Positions 1-12,076 of a DNA stretch of 64,000 nt are shown here, in pieces. Both the position numbers and the translations under genes were made by a program. Each line of letters starts with the position of its first letter. The stretch's first letter is position 1. The notes beneath the pieces were generated by a model. It worked only from the letters and a program-made list of their open reading frames with translations. It did no database searches and was not told the origin of the DNA. This DNA comes from Coturnix japonica (Eukaryota; Chordata; Aves; Galliformes; Phasianidae): positions 115,727,302 through 115,791,301 of the forward strand of contig NC_029516.1 of NCBI RefSeq assembly GCF_001577835.2. Direction: 5' to 3'.

Positions 1-324
1 TTTGACAAAGCATATCAGTGATCCCAGTTTCAGGGGACCAGAAGCAGTGAACTTCCTTTCACTATGGCTATCAATGAGCCCCAGGAAAATTACAGTGACG
101 ATAGCTTGCTTTCCTAGGACGTTGCACAAACTGCTAGTAACTACTAATCACTGTCCACCACCCACACGGACAATGAAAACTGTCAGAGGCAATAATCTAA
201 ACAGCAGTTTGTTTTGGAAATGACATCTGAAATCCTAGTGTGTTATCTATGGAGAGTAAGTACTGCTCACACTGCAGGCAGGGTGCAGTTCCTGAACAGT
301 GATGACCTCAGCCCTCTTCACCAG

Positions 325-446
325 GGTAATTGACGGGCGCACCTTGATGCCATTACTGCAGGGGACAGTTCAGCACTCCGAGCATGAGTTCATGTTTCAC
401 TACTGTGGTGTGGTTTTACATGCAGTACGGTGGCACCAGAAAGACA
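325..446 (+). CDS. ARSH: Arylsulfatase penultimate coding exon
   Basis: The exon has 122 nt, with one base completing a codon, 40 full codons and one trailing base. It is preceded by a pyrimidine-rich acceptor ending at 324 and followed by the donor GTGAGT at 447. It encodes VIDGRTL through RWHQKD. The sequence to its left (1-324) is intron with nothing recognisable in it. Confidence 0.82.
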
Positions 447-3400
447 GTGAGTATAAACATTCCCCCCAACAGCCTGTGGGAGATAATTCAACGACCTCTC
501 ATTTCCAACAGAATAACAGGTCACGGCATTTATACACATTTTGAGTATGTTTATTGATTCAAACACAGTTCTTTTGCAAGGTGCAGAATGGGCACTGTTA
601 GCTATTCTGCCTTGCCTAAGCTGAAGGGGTTTTGATCCCTCAGGGGCTCCATTACAAACTGCCTTGGGCAGCCGCTGAGGGGAGCAGAAGAGGGAAAGCG
701 CCGCCAGAGGGCAGCGCGGCACCGCCAACCGCCATCACTGCCGCGTCAGGCGTCAAATAAGCAGCTTAAAACAAGGAGATTGCTGACATGTAACAATTCA
801 GCTCTGCGGAGAAGTTGCCGGCTTCGCTTTTCGGTTACAAGTTTGGCAGAGCCTGTCGAGAGAGCACGGCACACCCCCCCCGCATCCTCAGGCCTGGAGC
901 TGCCTCCCCTCCTTCTCACGTCCTGTCCTCCTTGGATATAGTAAGGTTAATCTACACCAGGAACTGTGATATAGGCCCCAGGTTCATACTGGACACACTC
1001 TTACAACTAGCAGATGTTGAGCAGACAGGACCAGAGAGTTAACCCCTCATGAAGCACCCCCAAACAAGTACAGCATGGAAGTCATGTCATTAACGCTGCT
1101 TTTGCTGTACAGATCAGTTTTTAATAGGTCACGCTCCTCATAATATAGATGCAGAAGCTACATACAGATGTAAGGTGTGTTTGATGTCCCCACTAAACGC
1201 TGAAGCACTGCTACAGCTCTCATTCATGCCTTTGTATCATTTATACCACTGAAATGGAACTGCTGCTGGCCAGGTCATTGAAAACAACCAGACATTCTGC
1301 ATATGAGATCAAATACTACTGTTGGCTCAACTTTCATCTTGGGCAGGAATTCTGTTTCTTTGCACTGTGCTGGTGAGCTTCTAATTTAAAAGAGCCTGAT
1401 TAAATGCATAATAAGGAGGTGATATACCTTTAAATGAATGCAACAGTGAGAAAATTCAATGTCTATTCCCTTTTATTTACTGGACAGGCTGAATATGAAG
1501 CCATTGTGTCTCGACTCCACAATCATAAATTAAGCACTCCACTGAAGCTAGAGAAGTGCTTTCTTCTACCACAGCACAATAAGGCTTATTAGTGGTAGTC
1601 CATTTCTTTCTGCTCATTAAATTGATTGATTGTTACCAGATGGGCTCGAGAGATGTTTGGATTGAAGAAGCAGGTTTTCTTTCCCTTGGGTATATTCTAT
1701 TAACACGTTGCCCTAAAATTCACACACAGTCTTCACATTCTGTCAGAGTTACCTCAGTAGCAAATTGCACATCCCCCTTTGCTCCTTGGGAAGGGCTGCT
1801 CCCCCCTGCTAGTTCCAGCAGTGCTGATTTCTACCACCTTTCATTTCATTTTATTTTTTATGACTCTCCATAACTCACCCATCTACTCAGCTCACCAACA
1901 CAGGTTAATTACAATCAGCCTGACTGTATCCTTCCCAATGACCTAACAAGGACCTGGCTGTCTTCCACTCTGCAACTTCAGTAATTCTTTGCAGCTGAGG
2001 AAAAAAAAAAAAAAGAAATAGATGCTAAAAATGTGCAGAATGTGAACAGTTCTCCTCAGACACTTCTGCACTCCTGTCTCTGAATTACTGTGCAACGTGT
2101 TACGAGGAATTCAGCTCAATTATTAAAGAAAAGCAGTGACTGGATTTTTTTCTGAACAAAAATCACAGACTTTTCCATTGTAAGAATTCATACTTGCCCA
2201 TCTCACATTTACCTATTAAACAATCATTGTAGCTATATTACAGTAGTACAGATAATCAGGGAAACGCACTTGGTCCGGAGGTTACTTACTTAACTCTTAA
2301 CTATTTTTTCTTTTTTTATTTAATAAAACAAATACGTCCTGGCTGTAGTGACACGGCACAGTCAGAGAAGTAAGACCACAGAATCCTGGTCACAAAGCTC
2401 AGCACAAGGGACAACAGACGGAAGGACAGTTGGGCAGATCCCATTGAACCAAAACAAAAATGCCACGTAGGCACAATGCAGAGGACAGTTAGTTGTGCTC
2501 AATGGCTCCAAATATTGAAGTCCCCCTTTTATTCTTCCTTTTCAGAGGCAGAATCTAATTGCTGTCTTCTGGCTGGGCACGGCTCTGCCTTGTCTCAGAA
2601 CGAGTTCGGTGTAGTGCTTTTTCAAGACAACTGAGAGGAATAAAGGGGAAAGGAAGAGGGGAGATGACAGAAAATACCCTCTTGATCTGTATTTCCTTTG
2701 TCATTTTTTCATTAACAGTTAAAGATCGGCACTTAAAATACAAGCCCTAAAGCTGCAAACTGATTGCATCCATTCTGTTCACTTAAAACCTATTTTCCAG
2801 ATCTTGCTTTCAAGGACAGTCATTAATGCCATATTTGAAAACATGCTTGAAAGTAGGCACAGACTTGTGGTGGAACAGTTTGCATCCAGATGCTGTTCTT
2901 GGCTTAGATATAGAGCTAACAGAAGAACCAGCTACCCATACCCACATCCAGAAACACAGGGACACATTTTCCATTTCCCCCAACCAAGAAGCATAAAGAG
3001 CTTTAAAAGAACACGAGAAAGGGGCAGAGACTCTCTATACATCCAAAATGTTAGACCTAACCATCCATAAAGTGTAAATAGCCTTGCAAGTACTGACAGC
3101 CCAGGTGTGCCCATGAGTCAATCTGAATCCCAGCCAGCTCCCAACATGTCTTTTTCTGTCTGTGACAACCACAATACATGCTCACAAATGACTTAGAAGT
3201 TGAACCAACTTCTAAAGGATCTCCCCTGTGCCTACTGCCATTAAACTGTTTGATGTGCTTCTGTTGTAACAGGAGGTAACATATGGAAAGCTCATTATGC
3301 TACTCCACAGTTCCAACCAGAAGACTCTGGAGTTTGCTTTGAAAGAAGAATTTGCCCATGTTTTGGGGACGGTGTAACCCATCATGACCCACCACTGCTG

Positions 3401-3643
3401 TTTGATCTCTCACAAGATCCTTCAGAGGAAAATCCCCTATCCACGGACACTGAGCCTTTGTTTGATTCCATAATGAAGAGAATAGGAAAAGCTGTAGAAG
3501 AGCACCGTAGCACGCTGACTCCAGTCCCACAGCAGCTGTCTCCTTACAACAACGTATGGAAGCCGTGGCTGCAGCCATGCTGCGGCACATTTCCATTCTG
3601 TTGGTGTGATAAAGAAACCGAGAAAGCCAGTGATATGCTTTAA
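325..3643 (+). CDS. ARSH: Arylsulfatase, C-terminal part (two last coding exons)
   Basis: The last two coding exons of a sulfatase are present: 325-446 and 3273-3643, joined across a GT-AG intron that leaves the frame open. They encode about 163 residues, beginning [13 protein letters not shown] and including [38 protein letters not shown] and a cysteine-rich end FPFCWC before the stop. These are hallmarks of the STS/ARSD/ARSL/ARSH/ARSF family, which hydrolyses sulfate esters in the ER, Golgi or lysosome. The catalytic formylglycine (CxPSR) region lies upstream of the window. The gene is tail-to-tail with GYG2, as ARSD is in human. From memory the sequence resembles ARSH (FHYCG, EPLFDS, CGTFPFC) at least as closely as ARSD, so the paralogue name is tentative while the family call is firm. 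Confidence 0.85.
447..3272 (+). other. Arylsulfatase last intron
   Basis: The intron runs from GTGAGT at 447 to the AG at 3272. I see no CR1 or LTR match, only short A-rich runs (for example 1999-2013). It holds no ORF with recognisable content. Confidence 0.6.
3273..3643 (+). CDS. ARSH: Arylsulfatase terminal coding exon
   Basis: The acceptor is TTGTAACAG at 3264-3272. The exon starts in the phase left by the previous exon (A + GA gives Arg), reads [13 protein letters not shown] to KASDML and stops with TAA at 3641-3643. The sulfatase C-terminal cysteines are all present. Confidence 0.88.
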
Positions 3644-4042
3644 TACCAAAATCGAGTTAGGTTTTTTCAGCAATATTCACATTCACGTGACTGCGGTCAT
3701 ATAGAGATAGGGGGCAAATTACACCAGAATAGCTGAAAGGGACATTCTTGGCGCTTTTTGGTCAGTCTTTCTTCACTAAGCCTGTACTTTTAAGCAATTT
3801 CTTTTAAGGAAATGTTCCAATGTCCATGTCACATGTATATTCTATGCCTCAAATGGATAGTTCTAGATCAAATACACAGATAAGTGAAACAAAATGTCTT
3901 TTCTTACCAATTTTCAGCTTAACAAAATTACGAATGACAAGAGATTAAACTTGAATGGATGCCGTTTATGCAGGTAATATATTTGTTAAGTTAAAAGGTC
4001 TGTGCCAAAGAGGATCTCTCTTCAAGATCTTATCCTTTTAGT

Positions 4043-4048
4043 AATAAA
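4043..4048 (+). terminator. Candidate polyadenylation signal of the arylsulfatase gene
   Basis: AATAAA lies 400 bases past the arylsulfatase stop codon and is followed by GT-rich sequence (GCTGTTGTGTGC), as expected downstream of a cleavage site. No experimental 3' end is available, so this is inference from motif and position. Confidence 0.45.
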
Positions 4049-7000
4049 GCTGTTGTGTGCTTCACAGCACAGTTGTGCATTTCATTTGGGAACACACCAA
4101 AACGTAGCAGCCTCTATGAACTAAAAACATTCTAACTCATAGTAGTGTTTTACCTCAGCTTTATATTCATTTATCTGCCGCATAAGTGTTTTTGGAGAAC
4201 AGGAAACAAAACAAAACCCAACAAACCAACACTGACAAATGTGTTTTAAAAATTAGGTAGCTAAAGTTACAATACCCAATTCAGCAGTTAAGCACCTAAA
4301 TGCTAAAGCACTGCAGTTCCAACTGACACACAGCCTCCATGTGGTTCAATCAGCTCCCCTGTAGGAGCATTGAAAATCATCATCCAGCTGCCTGGACAAG
4401 ATAGGTCCCAAATTTCACAGTCGCCGAGAACCATCTATGTGTAAGCTGCATGTCCCATTTCGGCACGAATGCTCCTGAATTCATGAGAGTGCTGAAAAGC
4501 CCACGTTAAAAAACATGTTTTGTTTTGGAAGACAGTACTTTGGTTTCAGTAGGTGTTAAAAAATCCCCCCCACACAGTAATCACTTCAGTGTACAGGTCA
4601 CATTCTACAAGCCAAACAAGTGTCAGCACTCTGTACAGTCATTAGGGAAAGGTAGGGAATTAAAATATCTAATCCTCTCTTACTGCCCTCTGGTTAACTG
4701 CATTCATCTCTCAGTATATAATCCTAACCAGGTTCTTGCAGGGGTTTTGTGTCAAATCCAATTTTTAGGCTGCATCTTCTAGCTCAAAATAAAAAAGAAG
4801 TGCATTGTGTGGCAGAGGCTCATATTCAAACCTCTAAGCTTTCCTGAACACTGCGTATTCACTCCTACTGCATAGCTAAATGTCAGCAAGATTTTAAAGA
4901 CAGCACAGGAAGGTAAGAACAGCCCAGCAGAAGCTTCAGATAACATTGCCTTAAACCCAGCAGCACTGCAGAACCACGCCAGTGCTGCTCTGTTCAACAC
5001 TAAGGTCACTTGTGTCATTTGTTTCTTTAAACTTGGAGAAAAAGAAGATAAGGCAGCCAAGGCAGCACAGAACTGACAGGCTGATAATCCCAGAGTAGCG
5101 TGCAGCTCTCACAGGTCTCGAGCTGTCACAGCAGGTCCCAGCACTTCCACTGGCCTCAGGACATAACAGCATGTGTGTGCCTGGGATGAGATGCTTTCTG
5201 CAGTGCTTTCAAGCAAAGCTCCTGACTTACACCCCCTGCGTGCATGTCACCTGTGTGCTAAGTCACAACCTTCTTTTGTTCTAAACAGCACAAGGTTGTG
5301 ACCGTGATGCAGCACCAAATGCAGTCTCCAAATGATCATTCCTTCATGTTAATTCTCTCTGGTATCCTTCATCTTAAAGGACACCCAGGAAGTTATGCAG
5401 ATATTATCCTGCAAAAATCAAAAGGTTCATCTGACAATGAACTGCTAGGACAGTTCAGTGGCAGGTTTGACAGAAGTATCTAAAAATACATTTGTTCTTA
5501 CAGCTTGATAGCATTTAGATCTGCATCAGCTTTGCTGAGAACTTGTCAAAAGGCGTGACATTTTTCTGTGGCTGACAGGGGTTGAAACCAGAGCAGCTGC
5601 ACTTCACTGGATTCATAAGGAGAAAAGATAAAATAGCATTAAAAAAAAAAAAGGCATTTTAAAGCCAGCCTGGCTGATTCTGGGACAGAGGAGAAATCTT
5701 GCTGCTCAGTGGGGAACAAAGCCAAAAGCTGTTTGCCAGAATCAAGCCAGCCTGTCAATAACATCTACGTTGCCAGTTAAGCATAAGCTTGTTCTCATCT
5801 CACCCCAGCACCCTTCTTACCCCTGCCTATCTGGTTATACATAGGAACATGCCCAGTCACAGGCTGGGCCAGAACTAATGGGGGAAGGTGTTCAAGTAGC
5901 AACACATCTTGTAAGCATAGGGATGCAGTGATGCAGACAGCCTGTGAAGCTCAGTGCATCCACAAAATCCCTGCACACACCTCCGAACACAGCGTGAACA
6001 TTTCTGACCCCAAGATAAAGGCAGGCTACAACACGAAGGCATTTGGATTGGCTAATAGGACATCCATCGCTCAAGCCTGCTCTTTGCCTCCCAATAGAGG
6101 CATGGTAAATATTACCAGAATTAGAAACAGGTAAATTATTCTGTTCCCTTAGCCACAGTGTTATGAAGCACAACAATGATCTTCTGAACATTAATACACA
6201 TTATGGCATCTCCCTTGTTTTGTCATGGTTTCTCCCTCAGTAGAAGGAAGAAGTGCTACATAAACTCACCTAATAGGCAACCACGACACAAGTGACAAAT
6301 CACCAAGGCTATGTTATAACCTGAAGCAAATGCACCTACATGTAGTTAACTACAGACTCTGAGCAGAGGGGAGTGACATTATAACTACTTTGTTAAGTGT
6401 TCTTATGGAAAGAGCTGCGGCTGAACTGTGCAAACCTTTGACATTCCTGCTGTATGAAGCTGACTTGTATCTAAATAGTTCGATCATTATTAAATGGCAT
6501 TTGGAATCTCTGCACTAGTCTGACTCAACATAGTAATTGTTGAGTCTCACAACAGTGAGACAATAAGCTTCTGAAATAACTCACTTCACCAAATTCAAAT
6601 GCCTCAAACACGCCAATTTGCTCCTTGGTGCAACCCAGGGGAATGCCAGTGCATAAGTCACTAGATCCCATCATCTGAGAATGCAAAATAACTGTGTAGC
6701 AGATAAGCTGAGAAAAGCAATTTCACCTCAAGCATTACCCTGCTTGAATTTTGTGGGGGCAGGGGGACTCATTTACAGAAGTGAGGGAAAGGAAGAAGTA
6801 CAATCAGAAAACTTACGCTCATGCCTCTGAATAACCTTGGCTGGAAGAACAGGCTGAACAACCTGTTCTGTCATGCGCCTAAAAGCCAAAAGGTACTGAA
6901 ACATAAACAATTCAAGGAAGCTTCAAAATGAAATACACATACCCACCCATCACAAGCAACCACCTTTGTTCCATATACTGAGTAATGTGAATAGGGTTTG

Positions 7001-7687
7001 AAAGATCACAGGTCTTTAAGCCTAAAATACATATTCACCTGTTTCTGATAGATATCTAAGGAGAATCACCTACACGTATCATGGCTCAGAAGCCTTTTAT
7101 AGTCCCTTTTCTGAGGGATTAAAGCATCCTAACAATACCCAAAGTAAAGGTAAGGATAAGGCTTGCCAACTCTTTTCTTTTTTTCCCCTCTGTGTTCAAA
7201 GCATTACATATCACTGTAATTAAACTTTTTAATTACCTTTGCTATAGTTATTACAAGTAGAAAGTTTATACCGGGAGGTATGACACTGCTTAGGTGTTGC
7301 CCTTCTAACTGTTGGTACCAAATAAACTTATTTATGAGTCAGCCAGCCAGCTTTGGATGAACAGAATTTCAACTGAAGCACTTTGCTAGTCATACACTGA
7401 AAATGCTAGGTATTCCAATGACAAGTATTAACTGACGTTTATTTCTACAGGCTGATTAAAATGCCAAGCAGTCAATACGTATCTCAATTACAGGGCTGAT
7501 TTAAAAAGCATCAAATCACAGAAACACAACTCCACAATGTAATCATAAGCTGTGGGGAAAAAAAAGCTAACAAGTACATAAAACAACATCTCGTAGACTG
7601 TGCTAAATACTCTCACGCAATGGTGATATTATTAGGGGTATAAATTAAGAGAACGGGCCCATCTCGTGTTGTTTTCAAAACCATATG

Positions 7688-7752
7688 AATCACAGAATCA
7701 CAGAATGACCTGGGTTGGAAGGGACTTCAAGGATCACGTAGTTCCCACCCGA
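7688..7752 (-). mobile_element. CR1 LINE, 3' end fragment
   Basis: A short antisense CR1 terminus: the AATCACAGAATCACAGAATG repeat followed by the GGGTTGGAAGGGACTTCAAG block typical of avian CR1 3' ends. Confidence 0.85.
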
Positions 7753-8477
7753 ATCAGAACAGTTTAGCTCAGCAAAACAACAGAATTTATTAAGGAGTAA
7801 ATAGACAGACTTTTTTTCTGCTAAACAAGTGGAGATTTTCAGAAGCAGCCACCTGCCACTCATATTCATGGACATGAAAATCACTGCAGATAAGCCAATA
7901 AGCGTGTGTTTTTTTCCCCCAAAGATCAGCCTTACAAGGTGTAGCTCATGTGAGCCAACTGAGCCCGAGAGACAAAGAAAACTCTTCTTTCCCAAAAGAA
8001 CAACCGAGTGGAAACGTCCTCACAAGACACCATGAAGCAAGCAGGGCCATTACAAGAACAACCACCTCCTTTTTCAGTGGGAAAGTGCATTAACCCACTC
8101 GTCTAAGATTTTCAAGAATTTTCCTTGCGGCTCACCCACACTATCTCCTGTTTATTATATTAAGAGCACTGTTATTTTGCAAATAAAACTACCTCTTAAG
8201 TCTTGCTGTAAATACTTAAGCCCAGGACAAAAGAAGAGTGAATAAACATATTTTGATTTTAACTCAACCTGTCCACTTTAAGTCTCCCACACTACACCAG
8301 GTCTGACTTTGGCCTTTCAAAATCCTTACAGCTGCTTCTTGGGTCACCAGGGCCTGAACAAATTCTTCTTTAGGGACCAGTGGTGCCGCTAAAAAGTTTG
8401 ATTTTCTTAAACTTCTTTACCTTAGAAGCACCTGAGGCTACGCACACTTTAACATGTAAGAAATTCTTTTCAGTAGT

Positions 8478-8745
8478 GCGTGGGGATAGGACTAGGTGTA
8501 ATGGGGTAAAAGTACGGCATAGGAACTTCCGCATGAATGTGAGCAGGAACTTCCTTACAGTGAGGGTGACGGAGCACTGGAACAGGCTGCCCAGGGAGGT
8601 GGTGGAGTTTCCTTCTCTGGAGATATTCAAGACCTGCCTGGACGCCTACCTGTGTGACGTGGTGTAGGGAGCCTGCTTTGGCAGGGGGGTTGGACTTGAT
8701 GATCTCTAGAGGTCCCTTCCAACCCCTACAATTCTGTGATTCTGT
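8478..8745 (+). mobile_element. CR1 LINE, 3' fragment
   Basis: A sense copy with the CR1 hallmarks in order: AACAGGCTGCCCAGGGAGGT, CCTTCTCTGGAGATATTCAA, TTGGACTTGATGATCTCTAG, GTCCCTTCCAACCCC and the terminal ATTCTGTG repeats. It is the same subfamily as the copies at 9980 and 62369 and serves as a template for judging the gap at 62427-63321. Confidence 0.92.
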
Positions 8746-9979
8746 GAAATTCTGGGTGAGCATCAGTTTGAACTGACTTCCAAGTCATGTTTTGACTTTG
8801 CCATGAACGGCAAAGTTTGCAATGTGCTGCCCATGACACTCTCCAAACCTGCTCGCGGCCTCACAATTGTAGAATGATGCCCACAACCATCAAAGGAAGC
8901 TGCTCAAAGGACAGCACAAGCAAATTCTGGTCTGACCCTTCTCACTCTCTGGAAACACTACTGTGCAAGAATGCAATAAGATACCAGCTCGTTTGTAAAT
9001 GATTTCTTGAATGAAGACAATGCACAAAAATTTGGGCAAAGTCTTTCAGCATAGTTATATTTCTCTGGGAAACACGAACTCACCGACTTCAGCGCTAATT
9101 CAAGAAAGATTCTAATGCTTCTGTCACATACGTCTGTAGAACTGTAACGTGCACTTCCTAATTCTGCTCAGCTGGTGGTGTGAGTGTCTGACAAGCAATT
9201 TAGTACAATGAAAGAAAAAAAAGCACATTAAAGTAACCAGTCACAAATGGCACACCCTGGCGCAATGTAATCTGTAACCATCTATCACACGATAAGCACA
9301 ACTTCATATGTCCTTCCTGCTACTGCTTTATTTCCATTAGTCTGCCACATTTCTTTGCAAAACATTACATAATCCATACACGATAGCACTCCACATCTTA
9401 ACACTTTCCAATGTGTTCCGTAACAGCTCCTTTTACTACAGTCATACGTCTATTTTAAAGCTTTTCAGTTATAGATCTCACATTAGTAGTTTTCTTCCCA
9501 TAATCTATAGTAATGTACCCAGTAAGATCTAGTAGCTATTGCAGAATTACAGCTGCATGAAACATGAGTTCACACGGTTGCCTACTGTTGTATACAGTTA
9601 TCAGAAACTGTCTGAATTGCATTAGCAATAATTTATAGTAATAATTCTCATAAAATGGAAGACTTTTCCAGAAGTGCACAAGTTACTTCAATAAGAAATA
9701 GAGATAATTAGCAGATCAAATGCCACTACACTGCAGCTGGTATAATCTCCATGTAGTGCTGCACTGGGACACGCAAAACAAGATGTAGAAAATGCCTGCC
9801 TTTATATTTTCATATAAAGGTTACCTGCCAAGGGAAAGCAATTTACCATGGGTCCTTTTGTGATTAATGGAAAAATTGATACGAATCATCTTCTGGACAT
9901 CTGTCTCTTCGACTTCAGACTTTAAACACCTTCAACTAGAAGCTCAACGTCAAGAGACCAAAGAAAGAGAGAGAGCACT

Positions 9980-10140
9980 TGGCTGCCCAGGGAGGTGGTG
10001 CAGACTCCTTCTCTGGAGATATTCAAGACCCGCCTGGACGCCTACCTGTGTGACGTGGTGTAGGGAGCCTGCTTTGGCAGGGGGGTTGGACTCGATGATC
10101 TCTGGAGGTCCCTTCCAACCCCTACAATTCTGTGATTCTG
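9980..10140 (+). mobile_element. CR1 LINE, 3' fragment
   Basis: A sense copy, 5'-truncated at the GGCTGCCCAGGGAGGTGGTG block, ending in ATTCTGTGATTCTG. It is closely similar to the copy at 8478-8745. Confidence 0.9.
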
Positions 10141-10423
10141 AGAGAGAGACACAGTTCTCACCTTAGGAATACTGAGAATAATGGAGAAATAAAGAATTCG
10201 AAAAATCAGAAATAGCCCCAGAAGTAAAAGTAATGCCACTATTGTAAACAGAAGGAAGTAACTAAAAAAAAGCTCAGATCACTCTTCTGCCTTCAAGGGA
10301 CATTCTCTTTTTTTCCTAATTTGTGCAAGTTATTCCTCTTCTTTTCAAGCTTTTTTTGATGGAGAAAGAAAAAAAAAAATCCTTCTGTCCTACCCCACCT
10401 TTTTCTTCATTAACATCTACAGC

Positions 10424-10647
10424 AATAGACATTAGGAGGAAGTTTTTCCACACAGGTTGGTGACGCACTGGAACAGATTGCCCAAGGAGGTTGTGGATGC
10501 CCCATAGCTGGAGGCACTCAAGGCCAGGCTGGATGTGGCTCTGGGCAGCTTGGTCTGGTAGTTGGTTACTCTGCACATAGCAAGGGGGTTGAAACTGGAT
10601 GGTCACTGTGGTCCTTTTCAACCCAGGACACTCTATGATTCTGCAAT
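10424..10647 (+). mobile_element. CR1 LINE, 3' fragment of a second subfamily
   Basis: A sense copy with ATTAGGAGGAAGTTTTTCCA, GGAGGTTGTGGATGCCCCAT and GGTCCTTTTCAACCCAG, ending in CTATGATTCTG. The wording differs from the 8478 copy, so it belongs to another CR1 subfamily. Confidence 0.88.
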
Positions 10648-11914
10648 GCCTAACATTACACAACTGGCTGTTAAACAGAATTCCCAAGTTATTTCATTGA
10701 ATTTCCCTTTAACAGAATTGGTGACAAATCAAGGCTGGAATACATTTCAGATCCCACATCAGCACTGCAGAATCCTCATTTTAAGACACAGCATCATTAT
10801 GCATAACTGCATCAAATCCGTTACCATATTAGCATGCATATCAAGGCTTCTTTTTTTCAGAGTGTTTCTTCTTGTTTGTTAAAAAAAAATAATTGCCAAG
10901 ATCACTAATATTTAAAGACTCAACATTCATAAAGCAATCCCTCTAAGTACACTTAATATAATGGAGTCTCATAAATAGATTTACCTGAAACTACACTCTG
11001 ATTTTCAGTTCCCACACAAAGCTATTGTTTAAAAGATCTTCAAAGGGCCTGTTTGCTAAAACAAGGACTGTGTTTTCAGTTGCACTCAAACTGGAGCAAC
11101 CATACTAAATGAGAAGAATGCCTTTGTCAACTGCAGTCAGAGTACTGTAAACAAATCAATATAAAGCACCAGAAAGGTTTACACCATAGTGTCAGTCAGC
11201 ATTTCTTCCTCTAACTATGCAACACTGAACGTAGAAGTAAAATCAAACATGTAATTAAAAAAAACACACACATGAATGGTATCCTATAGCAGTATAAAAG
11301 GTTAGTACACATTTTCAGTCTGTCTTAAGACTATCTTAAGACACCTTTCCATCACACTGCTACTTAAGTAGTTTCCATATAAAACAGGAAGAGTATCCAG
11401 CAGCGATCTCAAAGTCCTGATTTACTCTACACCTACTTATACTTAAATGAAAAGCTGTTATCGCATACTTATATGAGGCCAGAATTTTGTCTTCTTACTT
11501 TTCTCTCACATTGAAATCTATACCATGGTTGCCCTAGGAATCATTAACTTGGTTCCTAGACAAAAGTTTTAATTTAAGTAGTTTTTGCAGCCTCTTGTAA
11601 GAGGTAAGTTCTGTAAAATAAGCTCAACTTTCAACATACCTCACTGTTTCTGTGCAGTACTTATGCAGAGCAGTGGGGAAAAGTGATAAATATGAGAGTT
11701 TCATACTCAGAAAGTATCATTCATGATACCTCAGAAGGCACTATGAGAGAAAATGGCACACACAGCCATTAAAAAAACCCCAAAAAACAACAAAACAAGT
11801 ATAAATCTCTGTTAGTCTTCCATCAGCTTTGGTGTCAAATAAACTACAAAGATATCCAAATACTCAAGGTTGTATTTACAGAACATCATGGTAGTCATTA
11901 CAGTTCACTTCATC

Positions 11915-12076
11915 TTAGAGTAAAAATGTGTCCAATTTCTTTTTGATATGCTCAAAAGCATCTTTTCCCATATAGTCCATACGCCCTTCCTCCCATTTTC
12001 TCCGTTCATCATCTGGATTTGGTTCTTCTGGTTTGAGGTGAATAGAGAGCTCCGAAACAGAAGATGCAGCCTCATT
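11915..12076 (-). CDS. GYG2: GYG2 terminal coding exon
   Basis: Residues 327-379: [18 protein letters not shown] and [11 protein letters not shown], then TAA at 11915-11917. This is the conserved glycogen-synthase-interacting tail of glycogenins. Confidence 0.95.
   Translation of the reverse strand, partial: NEAASSVSELSIHLKPEEPNPDDERRKWEEGRMDYMGKDAFEHIKKKLDTFLL

Larger units (their letters stand above)
4049..11914. other. Intergenic / 3' UTR stretch between converging arylsulfatase and GYG2
   Basis: Apart from four CR1 fragments (listed separately) this 7.9-kb stretch is unique AT-rich sequence. It must contain the 3' UTRs of both flanking genes. I see no further coding exon. Confidence 0.5.

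Noticed and set aside
8370-8763. Frames of 86-97 codons on both strands with GNGVKVRH or [10 protein letters not shown]-like sequence
   Set aside because: These are translations of CR1 3' ends; the same peptides recur at 10042, 23464, 33205, 43016 and 63329.
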